Source: CAVLDP01 sp963661945
GTDB taxonomy: Bacteria; Bacillota; Clostridia; Lachnospirales; Lachnospiraceae
Direction of reading: 5' to 3'
DNA: 64,000 nucleotides
NCBI GenBank assembly: GCA_963661945.1
Contig: CAVLDP010000002.1
Span: 62,001 to 126,000 of the forward strand
The notes below the pieces were generated by a model. That model worked only from the letters and a program-made list of their open reading frames with translations. It was not told where the DNA came from and searched no databases. Positions 43,145 through 52,119 of this stretch are shown here, in pieces (positions within the stretch are counted from its first letter, which is position 1; each line of letters starts with the position of its first letter). Both the position numbers and the translations under genes were made by a program.

Positions 43145-44068
43145 TTAAGCGTAACGTCCAGTCTCGTATTTGTCTACGAGTTCGTCAATGGCATTAACCA
43201 ACTTACCAATCTCAGGCTTTGTAAGCTGAGCGTCTGCGCCAAGTGATTCACCCTTGCGGCGAATCTCATCATTAATCAGAGATGAGAAGATAATTACAGG
43301 AATCTTCTTCATGGTGTCATCTTCTTTTACAAGCTTCGTAAGTCTATGACCATCCATCTGAGGCATCTCAATATCTGTAACGATACAGTGAACATTCTCA
43401 AGTACCGTTCCTTCCTTCTGGAACTCTCTAAGCTTATCCCAAGCTTCCTGACCATTCTCATTAATAATCAAATTATTGTATCCAGCCTTACGCAAGCATT
43501 CTACAATCAGCTTGCAAAGCAGCTTGGAATCCTCTGCAATCAGAATTGGAGACTTAGAGCGATCTCTCTCCTGCTTATAATTATCCATATCGGATACCTT
43601 AAGTCCTGTCTCCGGATTGATATTAGATACAATCTTCTCAAAGTCAAGAATAACAACCAGGCGATCCTCTAGCTTCAAAATACCAGTAGAAATACCAGCA
43701 TCTTCTGAACTAATCGTGCCATCTGGTGTATTAATTGCCTCCCAGGATACTCTATGAATACCAAGAACTTCATCTACATGGAATGCTGTATTCAAATTAT
43801 TGAAATTCGTAATGAAGAATAATCCCTTAATATCAGGATCATCTTCATAACCCAGGCACTTACGGAGATTAATGACAGAAATCATAACATCTCTTGGCAT
43901 GAAAATACCTTCTACAAATGGATGGGAATTAGGAATAGGTGTAACTGGCTGATAAGACAAAATCTCGCGAATCTTAGCTACATTGATTCCATAGAAATTA
44001 GGTCCTACCTTAAATTCAAGAATCTCAAGTTCATTCGTTCCAGACTCTAGTAAAATATTGGTATCCAT
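43145..44068 (-). CDS. cheV: Chemotaxis coupling protein CheV (CheW plus receiver)
   Basis: CheV couples chemoreceptors to CheA and is tuned by phosphorylation. The 307-residue protein has a CheW domain (about 12-158) and a receiver domain (about 174-300) with phospho-acceptor Asp232 in VTDIEMPQMDG, Ser262/263 and Lys284. All receiver residues are present. It is downstream of a lipoprotein gene and followed by a strong terminator. Together with the CheY and CheX genes at 58099-59358 it shows a chemotaxis system. Confidence 0.96.
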   Translation of the reverse strand: MDTNILLESGTNELEILEFKVGPNFYGINVAKIREILSYQPVTPIPNSHPFVEGIFMPRDVMISVINLRKCLGYEDDPDIKGLFFITNFNNLNTAFHVDEVLGIHRVSWEAINTPDGTISSEDAGISTGILKLEDRLVVILDFEKIVSNINPETGLKVSDMDNYKQERDRSKSPILIAEDSKLLCKLIVECLRKAGYNNLIINENGQEAWDKLREFQKEGTVLENVHCIVTDIEMPQMDGHRLTKLVKEDDTMKKIPVIIFSSLINDEIRRKGESLGADAQLTKPEIGKLVNAIDELVDKYETGRYA

Positions 44069-44107
44069 AAGTGTGTCTCCTCCCTACATTCACCTAACGG
44101 TATGATA

Positions 44108-44124
44108 ACTGAATTCTATTCAGT
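44108..44124. repeat. Short palindrome upstream of cheV
   Basis: A perfect 7-bp inverted repeat with a 3-nt loop (ACTGAAT-TCT-ATTCAGT) lies between the lipoprotein gene and cheV. There is no T-run; it could be an mRNA hairpin or an operator. Confidence 0.5.
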
Positions 44125-44844
44125 CTACATCGTGATCAAAAAAGTTTGCCCATTAACCGTGGCATATAATTCCAAGTTAGAAATATCTTCTACTGCACTA
44201 GAACTGAAAGAAAATAGAAGAACTAAATCTTCGCTGGCTCCAGAAGATAAGGTACCCTGATAAGTTGTGAAATCATCCATCAGAATAGTTGATTCACACC
44301 CTGCACTGGTTGTTCCATTAATTGTGGCAGTAAAGCTTGGACTAAGAGAAAGCAAATCCAAGTCACAAGCATTCGTTCCGGAATTCGTCACCGTGAAATT
44401 CATCACTAAATATATCTTACCGGAAGCTGCCTTAAGCATAACTAGATCTGAATCATTATATTCCGTCTCCAGATCATAGGAATTATACTGAAACTCTAAT
44501 CCTTCAATCCCTATCGCATCTGTAAGGGATGCAGATTCTGCATTCTCCACATCTGCTACCTGCCCCGAGGATCCATCCAGATCACTGGATGACGTAGGTG
44601 AAGAATTCATATCCTCCGAAGGACTCTCATCGTCGCTCGAATCTGTTTCTTCCTCTTCTGCAGCATATACCCTAGTAACGCCAACATCCGTAGCCTTATT
44701 ATACTTAGCTACAAGCTTGGCAGAATAATCTACGATAAACTGTTCTTCCTCATCCGTGAGACTATACAATGTGGAGCCACAACCTGTTAAGGTCATGCAG
44801 AAAAGAATAGAAAGCGCAAAAAGCGGAATTCGAAATCTTCTCAT
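44125..44844 (-). CDS. Predicted lipoprotein, DUF4352-like
   Basis: This 239-residue protein has a lipoprotein signal (MRRFRIPLF...LTGC) with lipidated Cys22, then a Ser/Glu/Asp-rich linker (about 62-105), and a beta-rich C-terminal domain with FTVTNSGTNACDLDLLSLSPSF, resembling telokin-like DUF4352 domains. It is likely anchored outside the membrane, where the lgt product (lipoprotein diacylglyceryl transferase, also here) would act on it. It follows the two-component kinase. Function is unknown. Confidence 0.8.
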   Translation of the reverse strand: MRRFRIPLFALSILFCMTLTGCGSTLYSLTDEEEQFIVDYSAKLVAKYNKATDVGVTRVYAAEEEETDSSDDESPSEDMNSSPTSSSDLDGSSGQVADVENAESASLTDAIGIEGLEFQYNSYDLETEYNDSDLVMLKAASGKIYLVMNFTVTNSGTNACDLDLLSLSPSFTATINGTTSAGCESTILMDDFTTYQGTLSSGASEDLVLLFSFSSSAVEDISNLELYATVNGQTFLITM

Positions 44845-44940
44845 ATATGTTGCTCCTTACACAAAATAACCCTTCAATTATATTAAATGGTATCATTCTT
44901 ATCGTAATTATTCAACAGAAAATTGTGTTGTTTGTCAGAA

Positions 44941-46422
44941 TTATTTGTCTAATTCAAACCAAAATTCCACACTATCCTCAAGATTTCTCACACCGCATTC
45001 CTTGTGGAAACTATCCATAATTGCCTTTACAACAGAAAGTCCTATTCCAGAGCCACCATACTCTCGAGTTCTTGCTTTATCCACCTTGTAGAATTTCTCC
45101 CATAAATGTGGAATTGACTCTTCTGGAATCAAGTCTCCTGTATTTACTACATGAACTCTAACTCCGGAGTCCAAATTATCAACAGAAATGGTAATCCGCT
45201 TCTCACCCTTGGCATAATGAATTGCATTCGTAAGGTAATTACTTACAACCTGCTCCGTCAAGAATTCGTCTGCCCATACATAAATTGGATCCGTTTCTTC
45301 AAACACAAGCTGAATCTCATTCTGTTCCATGAGTATCCTGGTAGACTCTATAATTCCATGAATCAAAGATACGATATCGAATCTCTCCATGGATATATTA
45401 TCCTTACCATATTCCAACTGATTCAGCACAAGAAGCTCCTTAACAATTCGATTCATCCTCTGCGCTTCGTCCACGATTACATCACAATAATATTTGCAAT
45501 CCTCCGGATCCTCAAAAATACCATCCGATAAGCCTTCCGCATAACCCTGAATTACAGCAAGCGGTGTCTTAAGCTCATGCGATACATTAGAGACAAATTC
45601 CTTTCGCATCTGCTCATTCTTATCTCTAATCTCAATGTCCTTCTGTAATTTGAGGTTTGATTCCTTAAGCTCACCGATTGTCTCCTCAAGAGTCTCGGAC
45701 ATTGTATTCATATGACGGCCAAGTTCATCAACCTCATTTTCACGTTTTCTTGGAATATATTTTGCTTCGAAATCAAGTTGATTCATTCGTTTCGATAGAT
45801 TCGTAAGTTCAAGAATAGGCCTTGAAATTCTACGGGCCAAAATCTCAGCAGCTATAACACTGATAATAATCGCAAAAATACCAACAAAGAGAAGGAATTG
45901 ATTGGATACAGCAGCGCTTCCCTCCAGGCTCTCAATGGCACAACGCATAATAATTGTATTGCCGTCAAGAAGCGTGCCCCAAAGAGTCAAATATTCCATT
46001 CCCGATCGATTATCTGTCTGTCTCTCAATCACATAATTACTATCAGAAGAGACAATTACAGCAGTATCATCCATGCGGAAAATAGAGCGCAGTAGCTGTT
46101 CCAAAATAAAGTCATCGCCCTTCTCTGTGCCTGATGAAATCTGTATCTCACCATCAGATGACACCACCGCAATCATAAGGTTATTAATTGCACAGATATG
46201 CTGAAACTCTGACAAGAAATCATCGTCATAGAGGCTTCCATCCTCTGATGATAAACTTATAGTATTAAATGCGGATCGCATTGTCTTTTCCTTGTCCAGG
46301 ACATAGACATCCTTCATAAGAGTCGTATTAAGGAAAAAGCAAAGGAGAATGACAGCAACAACAAGCCCAATCATGTAGATTGCCAGTTGATGATGTATTC
46401 TCCCTTTCTTGCAGTTATTCAT
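44941..46422 (-). CDS. Sensor histidine kinase
   Basis: This 493-residue membrane kinase has two membrane segments (about 14-34 and 173-195) enclosing a 135-residue extracytoplasmic sensor domain, a HAMP domain (about 196-250), a HisKA motif with phospho-His282 in VSHELKTPL, and a HATPase domain with GSGIGLSVVKAI. The ATG at 46422 overlaps the response regulator stop by 8 nt and is preferred to the longer frame to 46485. With the upstream regulator it forms a two-component system. The signal is unknown; the lipoprotein just downstream could be a partner. Confidence 0.93.
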   Translation of the reverse strand: MNNCKKGRIHHQLAIYMIGLVVAVILLCFFLNTTLMKDVYVLDKEKTMRSAFNTISLSSEDGSLYDDDFLSEFQHICAINNLMIAVVSSDGEIQISSGTEKGDDFILEQLLRSIFRMDDTAVIVSSDSNYVIERQTDNRSGMEYLTLWGTLLDGNTIIMRCAIESLEGSAAVSNQFLLFVGIFAIIISVIAAEILARRISRPILELTNLSKRMNQLDFEAKYIPRKRENEVDELGRHMNTMSETLEETIGELKESNLKLQKDIEIRDKNEQMRKEFVSNVSHELKTPLAVIQGYAEGLSDGIFEDPEDCKYYCDVIVDEAQRMNRIVKELLVLNQLEYGKDNISMERFDIVSLIHGIIESTRILMEQNEIQLVFEETDPIYVWADEFLTEQVVSNYLTNAIHYAKGEKRITISVDNLDSGVRVHVVNTGDLIPEESIPHLWEKFYKVDKARTREYGGSGIGLSVVKAIMDSFHKECGVRNLEDSVEFWFELDK

Positions 46423-47104
46423 CTTCGATTTCAAATTTGTACCCCATTCCCCAAATTGTCTTGATGTAGGAGCCCTTCTCTCCAAGCTTGCTTCGAAGCT
46501 TCTTCACGTGAGTATCAATTGTTCTGGCATCGCCAAAATAGTCATAATTCCAAACATTATTAAGAATTGTGTCTCGAGACAATGCAATGCCCTTATTTTG
46601 AACGAAATAATTCAATAATTCGAATTCTTTGACACTAAGAACAATTTCCTCTCCATCGATTGTCACCACATGGGCATCGATATCAATTACGATACCGCCA
46701 ACCTCTGTCATATTATTGCCAGATAATACGCTTCCATTCGATCTTCGAATAACTGCAGCAACTCTTGCCATTAGAATCTTAGGGCTAAATGGCTTAGAAA
46801 TATATTCATCTACGCCAAGCTCAAAGCCTTGAAGTTCATCATCCTCTTCAGACTTTGCAGTAAGCATAATAATCGGTATATCAGAATCCTTACGAATCTC
46901 TCTGGCGACTTCATAGCCATTAAGCTTTGGCATCATAACATCCAGAATTACAAGGCTTAAATCATTATTCGAAAAATATTGATCCAGCGCCTCCTGTCCA
47001 TCGGAGGCTTCTAATACTTCATATCCATCTCTAGTTAAGAAATCCTTTACCAGACGCCGAATTCTAGCCTCATCATCTACAAGCAAAATTCTCTCATTTG
47101 ACAT
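46415..47104 (-). CDS. Response regulator, OmpR/PhoB family
   Basis: This 229-residue regulator has a receiver domain with phospho-Asp55 in VILDVMMP and a C-terminal winged-helix DNA-binding domain (about 130-226, ending KTIWGMGYKFEIE). It is cotranscribed with the overlapping histidine kinase. A probable promoter (47123-47151) lies just upstream. Targets cannot be read from the sequence. Confidence 0.96.
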   Translation of the reverse strand: MSNERILLVDDEARIRRLVKDFLTRDGYEVLEASDGQEALDQYFSNNDLSLVILDVMMPKLNGYEVAREIRKDSDIPIIMLTAKSEEDDELQGFELGVDEYISKPFSPKILMARVAAVIRRSNGSVLSGNNMTEVGGIVIDIDAHVVTIDGEEIVLSVKEFELLNYFVQNKGIALSRDTILNNVWNYDYFGDARTIDTHVKKLRSKLGEKGSYIKTIWGMGYKFEIEDE

Positions 47105-47122
47105 AGCACTCCTCCTATATTG

Positions 47123-47151
47123 CCTATAAATATATCATGGAAATATGTCAA
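47123..47151 (-). promoter_or_regulatory. Probable promoter of the two-component system
   Basis: On the minus strand TTGACA (47146-47151), 17-nt spacer and a weak -10 TATAGG (47123-47128), 19 nt upstream of the start codon. Confidence 0.55.
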
Positions 47152-47161
47152 TTCTGTGTCG

Positions 47162-47857
47162 TTATTCTTCCGTAGTCTCATCAGCAGAGGAATCAGTATC
47201 CTCACTTAATGCCTGACTCATCACCTGATTCATAAGTGTATTGGATTCTTCCTTAAGATTTGCCTCTCTCTGATCTAAATCCGCTTCTCTTTCTGTCAAT
47301 TCCTGTTCCCAGGAGGAATATTTATTTACAAGCTTCGTCTCATAATCAAGGATTGTCGGAGAATTGCTGGTTGATGCAATATAGAGCATAATTGCAATTA
47401 CAACTACAAATGCTATATTTGCAATCAGACTATAGCGAAAGCGTTTCTTATATTTGATGTCGGAAGGAGATGCCTTGTCTATATGATTGTCCTTTGCAGC
47501 TGCCTCTTCCTGCTTCTTCGATTTCCTGTTATCCTCATCCTCTTCCTTCCTTTCCTTCTTTGAAATGAGGACCTCATCCTTAACAGGAATATCCGGAAGT
47601 TCTGAAGCTTCCGCAGCCTCTAGTGATACAATAAAATCTCTGAGCTCTGATAAATACTGGTATCCAATTGCCGTCTGAAACATCCCCTGTGAAACAGCGC
47701 TCTTATATAATTCCACAATTGCTTCAGGATGATTCTTGTCTAATTGCTTGTTAATGTAGGCAATCGCTTTCATTTCCTTTTCAGCAAGTTTGCCCATATC
47801 TTCATTTGCAAAAGAAAATCCTGCTACATGATAACTTTGTTCTGACATAATCCTCAT
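47162..47857 (-). CDS. Membrane protein with C-terminal coiled coil, unknown function
   Basis: I do not recognise a family. The 231-residue protein has a helical N-terminal part (about 20-78), a highly charged Lys/Glu linker (about 98-130), one membrane helix (about 143-161), and a C-terminal coiled-coil segment (about 171-210). It lies 8 nt downstream of the ankyrin/J-domain gene, so the two are probably made together, and it could anchor that chaperone-like protein to the membrane. The start may be 47857 (AAGGA nearby) or 47848. Confidence 0.8.
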   Translation of the reverse strand: MRIMSEQSYHVAGFSFANEDMGKLAEKEMKAIAYINKQLDKNHPEAIVELYKSAVSQGMFQTAIGYQYLSELRDFIVSLEAAEASELPDIPVKDEVLISKKERKEEDEDNRKSKKQEEAAAKDNHIDKASPSDIKYKKRFRYSLIANIAFVVVIAIMLYIASTSNSPTILDYETKLVNKYSSWEQELTEREADLDQREANLKEESNTLMNQVMSQALSEDTDSSADETTEE

Positions 47858-47865
47858 TCCGTCCT

Positions 47866-49791
47866 TTATAGATTTGCAATAATATCCGCTCGTTCTGTCA
47901 TAATTCGCTGCATTATAACCGTTGTATCTACACCAGTCATATTATCCGGATGATATTTCTTCACAAGAGCTCGATATTCCTTCTTGAGCACAAGTAAATC
48001 CTTACGTGCTTCTGGTGAGAAGAAATGACCATCAAAGTCATCTTCCATACTATCTGATGCTCCATCAAAAGAATAATGGTGATAAGATTTCTCCTGACTC
48101 TCTTTCTTGGGATTTCTTCTATAAAACGCCTCTTCCTCTTCTTGTGACCAGCGGTATTGTCCGTCCGAAGGAGACACATTTCGAGATGTAAAGACCTGAT
48201 TCATCCATTCATAGTAGGAAAATGGTAAATCAACATCAAAAGTTGTAAGGAAAAACCGCTGATTAAAGCGATAAATTCGCCAATCTGCCATCGTAGATGT
48301 AAGAATGGTAAATAAGCTATCCTGTCTCTCATAGACAGATAAAATAAACCTTGCATAGGGACTTCCTGAAAAGCGAATCTTATCTGCTTCTGATCTGTAT
48401 CTTCTAGATAATCGATTCACCATATCATCAAGCTCATGATTTAATTCATCCCTGGTTTTCTCATATTCCGTAACCAAGTCAAATCTTGATAGCTCACGAT
48501 TGATATAAATCATATTCTCAAGCTGTTTGATTGACTTAAGAATTGGCTTAGCAAGCTTAGAAGTCGCAGTAAACACCGTACGAATTGCTTCTGGATTCTG
48601 ATATAAATCTGATGCTAGAAATGTAAAGTCAAATAAAGACCCCAATTCCTTATCCTCGGCATAAGGATTACTGTATTCTGACCAATCCCTTATTGCAAGT
48701 ACTTCCTTCACACTCTCCCAATTACGAAGCATAAGAGCATAGTGAAGTGCAGAAAATCCATAAGAATCCTCCCAGGACGCTTCTGATGCCGGTATCGACT
48801 TAGATGACAGAATCTGATTATAAATTCTTGCCATTCTCTCATTTCGAAGCTTAGCCTCAAAGGATTTAATCTCCCAAAGTCTCTTCTCGCCAAATTCTGA
48901 AGAATAACGATTCAAAAGGTAAGAAAGTGTAATCGAATCATCCATCCTTACACAGAGATACGAAAATATAATGGCTTCCTGTAGGGAAAAGCTCTTCTGC
49001 TTCTTGAGATTACTATAGGGAAGAATCAATTCCTGTGTTACTGACAGAGTAAAGGGATTAGAAATATCACTAATATAATCCTCAAAGAAGATCTCTTCCG
49101 GCTTTTGCAGTCTAAGATATAGATCTGGATTTAATTTTCCTTGTACGGAACTAAGATATGTAAAATAGGCTGTCATGTCGCAGATTCTATAGTAGTTCTC
49201 AGCACGAATGTATGCGACATCAAGCGGGAAATCTCCCTCTATATCAATAATATTAAGTAAATACTCTTGTCGACGAGTTAGAACTCCATTTTCAGAAAAG
49301 CCAACACGAACAAGGGAAAGTCCACAAGCAACTGCCTCGCGATAATTCAACTGAAGCCTCGTGTTAATATTCATAAGATTCTTCTGGAATATACGAAGAA
49401 GTTCAACCAATTCTCGTCCAGCATCATTCTTATGTCCCGCAAAGCTCTTATATAGGACAAATTCTTCTTTTCTTCCAATCGCACGAACAGAATCCTGCAG
49501 GGTTTCCTGATAAAACAAAAATCCGCAAATATCTGAAAGAAGAATAAAATTACGCCCAGAAATAGAAGATGTCGAAGGATGAAGGTAAATTGCACGATCT
49601 GTCATAATAATTCCATCTCGCGCAAGATCTCGAATCGGTCCTTGACCATATAGATAAAAGATAAGTTCCTCATGACTTGATATGCCATAGATTTGACGGC
49701 ATGACGAAAGATCCTGCAGCGATGCAGGATCAAATTGCAGGTAGTGAAATCTGCTATGTAAAGATGCAATCATATCCTGAAATGCACTCAT
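47866..49791 (-). CDS. Ankyrin-repeat and J-domain protein, unknown function
   Basis: This 641-residue protein has a PH-like region (about 60-130: DGIIMTDRAIYLHP), an ankyrin-like helical repeat (about 342-368: SYGFSALHYALML), and a C-terminal J domain (about 595-641) with HPD at residues 614-616 in VKKYHPDNMTG. The HPD tripeptide is what stimulates DnaK ATPase activity. No zinc-binding cysteine-rich domain or Gly/Phe region is present, so it is not DnaJ. It lies between lgt and a coiled-coil membrane protein. Function unknown; domain calls other than J are tentative. Confidence 0.8.
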   Translation of the reverse strand: MSAFQDMIASLHSRFHYLQFDPASLQDLSSCRQIYGISSHEELIFYLYGQGPIRDLARDGIIMTDRAIYLHPSTSSISGRNFILLSDICGFLFYQETLQDSVRAIGRKEEFVLYKSFAGHKNDAGRELVELLRIFQKNLMNINTRLQLNYREAVACGLSLVRVGFSENGVLTRRQEYLLNIIDIEGDFPLDVAYIRAENYYRICDMTAYFTYLSSVQGKLNPDLYLRLQKPEEIFFEDYISDISNPFTLSVTQELILPYSNLKKQKSFSLQEAIIFSYLCVRMDDSITLSYLLNRYSSEFGEKRLWEIKSFEAKLRNERMARIYNQILSSKSIPASEASWEDSYGFSALHYALMLRNWESVKEVLAIRDWSEYSNPYAEDKELGSLFDFTFLASDLYQNPEAIRTVFTATSKLAKPILKSIKQLENMIYINRELSRFDLVTEYEKTRDELNHELDDMVNRLSRRYRSEADKIRFSGSPYARFILSVYERQDSLFTILTSTMADWRIYRFNQRFFLTTFDVDLPFSYYEWMNQVFTSRNVSPSDGQYRWSQEEEEAFYRRNPKKESQEKSYHHYSFDGASDSMEDDFDGHFFSPEARKDLLVLKKEYRALVKKYHPDNMTGVDTTVIMQRIMTERADIIANL

Positions 49792-49795
49792 AAAA

Positions 49796-50671
49796 TCACC
49801 TTCTGCTACGTCTTACCCCAACAAAACCAAGAATTAACGACACAAGCACAAGTGCCGCTGCAAGCAAACGAGAAACTGGAAGAAGAGTTCCCGGAATTAA
49901 TAACTGATCCGTCCGAAGTCCCTCTATCCAAAATCTGCCAAGCCCATAGCCAAATAAATACAAAAGAAAAATTGCTCCAGCAAATGGCTTATTACCATGC
50001 TTATAAAAATATCGATAAATAAATAGCATGATTAGGAAAAGGCATAAATTCCAGATAGACTCATAAAGGAAAGTCGGATGAACTGAAATGTAGTCAACTC
50101 CATCAATCGTAACGAGATTAGCAAGCATCTCATCGGTCACATCGTCCATAGAGCGAATCGCATCTATAGGAAGAAGCATAGCAAATAACCCATCACTATA
50201 CTGTCCAAAGGCTTCTCGATTAAAGAAATTCCCCCATCTACCAATCGATTGTGCAATTGGAACAGCTAGAATCGCTGTATCCGCCACTGTAAGAAATGAG
50301 GTCTTCTTGTGCTTGCATGTAAGAAAAACCGCTAGCGTTCCAAAGATAATGCCCCCATAGATTGCAAGGCCACCCTGTCGCAGGTTAAAAATGCTAAGAA
50401 GATTATCTCGATAATAATCAAAGGCAAAGGCAACATAATAGACTCTAGCTCCAATCACGCCAAAAAGGACACCAAAAATAAAGTAATCTACATAATCGTC
50501 CTGATTCTGTCCAGTAGCCTTTGCGGCGCTTAGAATAACAAAATATCCTACCGCCATAGCAAGCGTAATTACGATTCCATAATAGGCAATACGAAAGCCA
50601 AAAACAGTAACTGCCTTGCCAACATCTGAAAATGTAATTCCAAGATTTGGAAAAATAATATCGCCATACAT
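49796..50671 (-). CDS. lgt: Prolipoprotein diacylglyceryl transferase
   Basis: Lgt is the integral membrane enzyme that adds diacylglycerol to the lipobox cysteine of lipoproteins. The 291-residue protein shows the signature SIGRWGNFFNREAFG near residue 142, conserved arginines, and about seven membrane segments. It sits 2 nt after the PilZ gene. The lipoprotein at 44125-44844 is a possible substrate. Confidence 0.96.
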   Translation of the reverse strand: MYGDIIFPNLGITFSDVGKAVTVFGFRIAYYGIVITLAMAVGYFVILSAAKATGQNQDDYVDYFIFGVLFGVIGARVYYVAFAFDYYRDNLLSIFNLRQGGLAIYGGIIFGTLAVFLTCKHKKTSFLTVADTAILAVPIAQSIGRWGNFFNREAFGQYSDGLFAMLLPIDAIRSMDDVTDEMLANLVTIDGVDYISVHPTFLYESIWNLCLFLIMLFIYRYFYKHGNKPFAGAIFLLYLFGYGLGRFWIEGLRTDQLLIPGTLLPVSRLLAAALVLVSLILGFVGVRRSRR

Positions 50672-50673
50672 AA

Positions 50674-51021
50674 CTAGTCTAATTCGTCCTTCTCCTGAAA
50701 CATCTGATAAATCAGTATACGCATAAGTTCATTATCTTGCATGCCAACAAATACAGCCCCATAGGAATAACCAGCCTGTCCTTCCACCATATCTGCTCGA
50801 ACAATTCGAAGATAAGCATTTATCTTGTCGGAATTCCAGAGGGTGATTTTCGCCTCGTAGCATTCTCCAATAAGAAGCTGTTCTTCTGCTGTAAATCCAA
50901 TACCGTTTTTACTTACGTTAACAATATCAGCATCAACATAGCGTTCAATATCACCGCTAATCAAGTGTAGACATACGCTTGATTCCATAGGTGTTCTCTT
51001 CGCTCTACGTTTATCCTCCAT
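50674..51021 (-). CDS. PilZ-domain c-di-GMP-binding protein
   Basis: This 115-residue protein is a stand-alone PilZ domain. The c-di-GMP-binding RxxxR motif is at residues 5-9 (RRAKR), and the (D/N)xSxxG motif is at 35-40 (NVSKNG). Both are intact, so c-di-GMP binding is likely. The open frame runs back to 51183, but the ATG at 51021 has AGGAGGT five nt upstream. It lies between queA and lgt. The effector is probably motility or surface behaviour, given the chemotaxis genes nearby. Confidence 0.9.
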   Translation of the reverse strand: MEDKRRAKRTPMESSVCLHLISGDIERYVDADIVNVSKNGIGFTAEEQLLIGECYEAKITLWNSDKINAYLRIVRADMVEGQAGYSYGAVFVGMQDNELMRILIYQMFQEKDELD

Positions 51022-51070
51022 AGCAAACCTCCTATAAAAACCCTTTTGATTTATTTTATCATGTGTAAAA

Positions 51071-52111
51071 TCACTTCTCAATAATGAGCATTGCATCACC
51101 GAAAGAAAAGAAACGATACTTCTCTTCCACCGCAATCTGATAAGCATGAAGTACATTCTCACGCCCAGCAAGAGCAGAAACAAGCATCAAAAGCGTCGAC
51201 TCTGGTAAATGAAAGTTTGTAATTAGTCCATCTATCACCTTGAATTTGTAGCCCGGATAGATAAATATCTCCGTCCATCCACTTTTAGCAGATAGAGTTC
51301 CATCCTCGTCCGCAGCAGCTTCTAGAGTCCTGGTTGATGTAGTACCAACAGAAATTACTCGTCCACCTTCCTCTTTGGTGCGATTAATAAGCTCTGCCGC
51401 TTCTTCTGTAATCTGGTAGAATTCCGAATGCATATGATGTTCAAGTACATTCTCTACCTTAACAGGGCGGAAGGTTCCAAGTCCAACATGCAGTGTAACT
51501 TCTGCAATATTTACGCCCATCTCGCGAAGTTCCTGCAACAATTCTTCTGTAAAATGAAGTCCTGCTGTTGGAGCAGCTGCTGATCCTTCGTACTTCGCAT
51601 AAACGGTCTGATAGCGATTCTTATCCTCTAACTGATGTGTGATATAAGGAGGAAGAGGCATCTGGCCAAGTTGATCTAATATTTCTTCAAAAATACCTTG
51701 GTATTCAAACTGAACAAGACGATTTCCTTCTTCTACAATGTCGATAATCTCACCAATCAGTATACCATCGCCAAAGACAATTCTAGAGCCAACTCTAGCC
51801 TTCTTACCAGGCTTAACCAGAGTCTCCCATACATTATCTGACTTTCTCTTAAGGAGGAGTATCTCAACCTTTGCACCAGTTCCTTCTCTCTCTCCAATCA
51901 GTCTTGCGGGGATTACCTTTGTATTATTAATTACCAGGCAATCACCTTTTCTAAGATAGTCCTTAATATCGTAGAAATGGCGATGAGTTACATCGCCATT
52001 TACTTTATCGAGGACCATTAGTCTGGACTCAGACCGAACCGACAGGGGATCTTGTGCAATCAGCTCCTCTGGAAGGTTATAGTCAAAGTCACTTAATTCT
52101 AATCTATCCAT
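51071..52111 (-). CDS. queA: S-adenosylmethionine:tRNA ribosyltransferase-isomerase
   Basis: QueA makes epoxyqueuosine in tRNA by transferring a ribosyl group from S-adenosylmethionine. The 346-residue protein begins LELSDFDYNLPEELIAQDP and contains the TAGLHFTEELL and GTTSTRTLE motifs. It is complete. It lies 8 nt downstream of pheT. No other queuosine gene is in the window. Confidence 0.97.
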   Translation of the reverse strand: MDRLELSDFDYNLPEELIAQDPLSVRSESRLMVLDKVNGDVTHRHFYDIKDYLRKGDCLVINNTKVIPARLIGEREGTGAKVEILLLKRKSDNVWETLVKPGKKARVGSRIVFGDGILIGEIIDIVEEGNRLVQFEYQGIFEEILDQLGQMPLPPYITHQLEDKNRYQTVYAKYEGSAAAPTAGLHFTEELLQELREMGVNIAEVTLHVGLGTFRPVKVENVLEHHMHSEFYQITEEAAELINRTKEEGGRVISVGTTSTRTLEAAADEDGTLSAKSGWTEIFIYPGYKFKVIDGLITNFHLPESTLLMLVSALAGRENVLHAYQIAVEEKYRFFSFGDAMLIIEK

Positions 52112-52119
52112 ATATTTAC

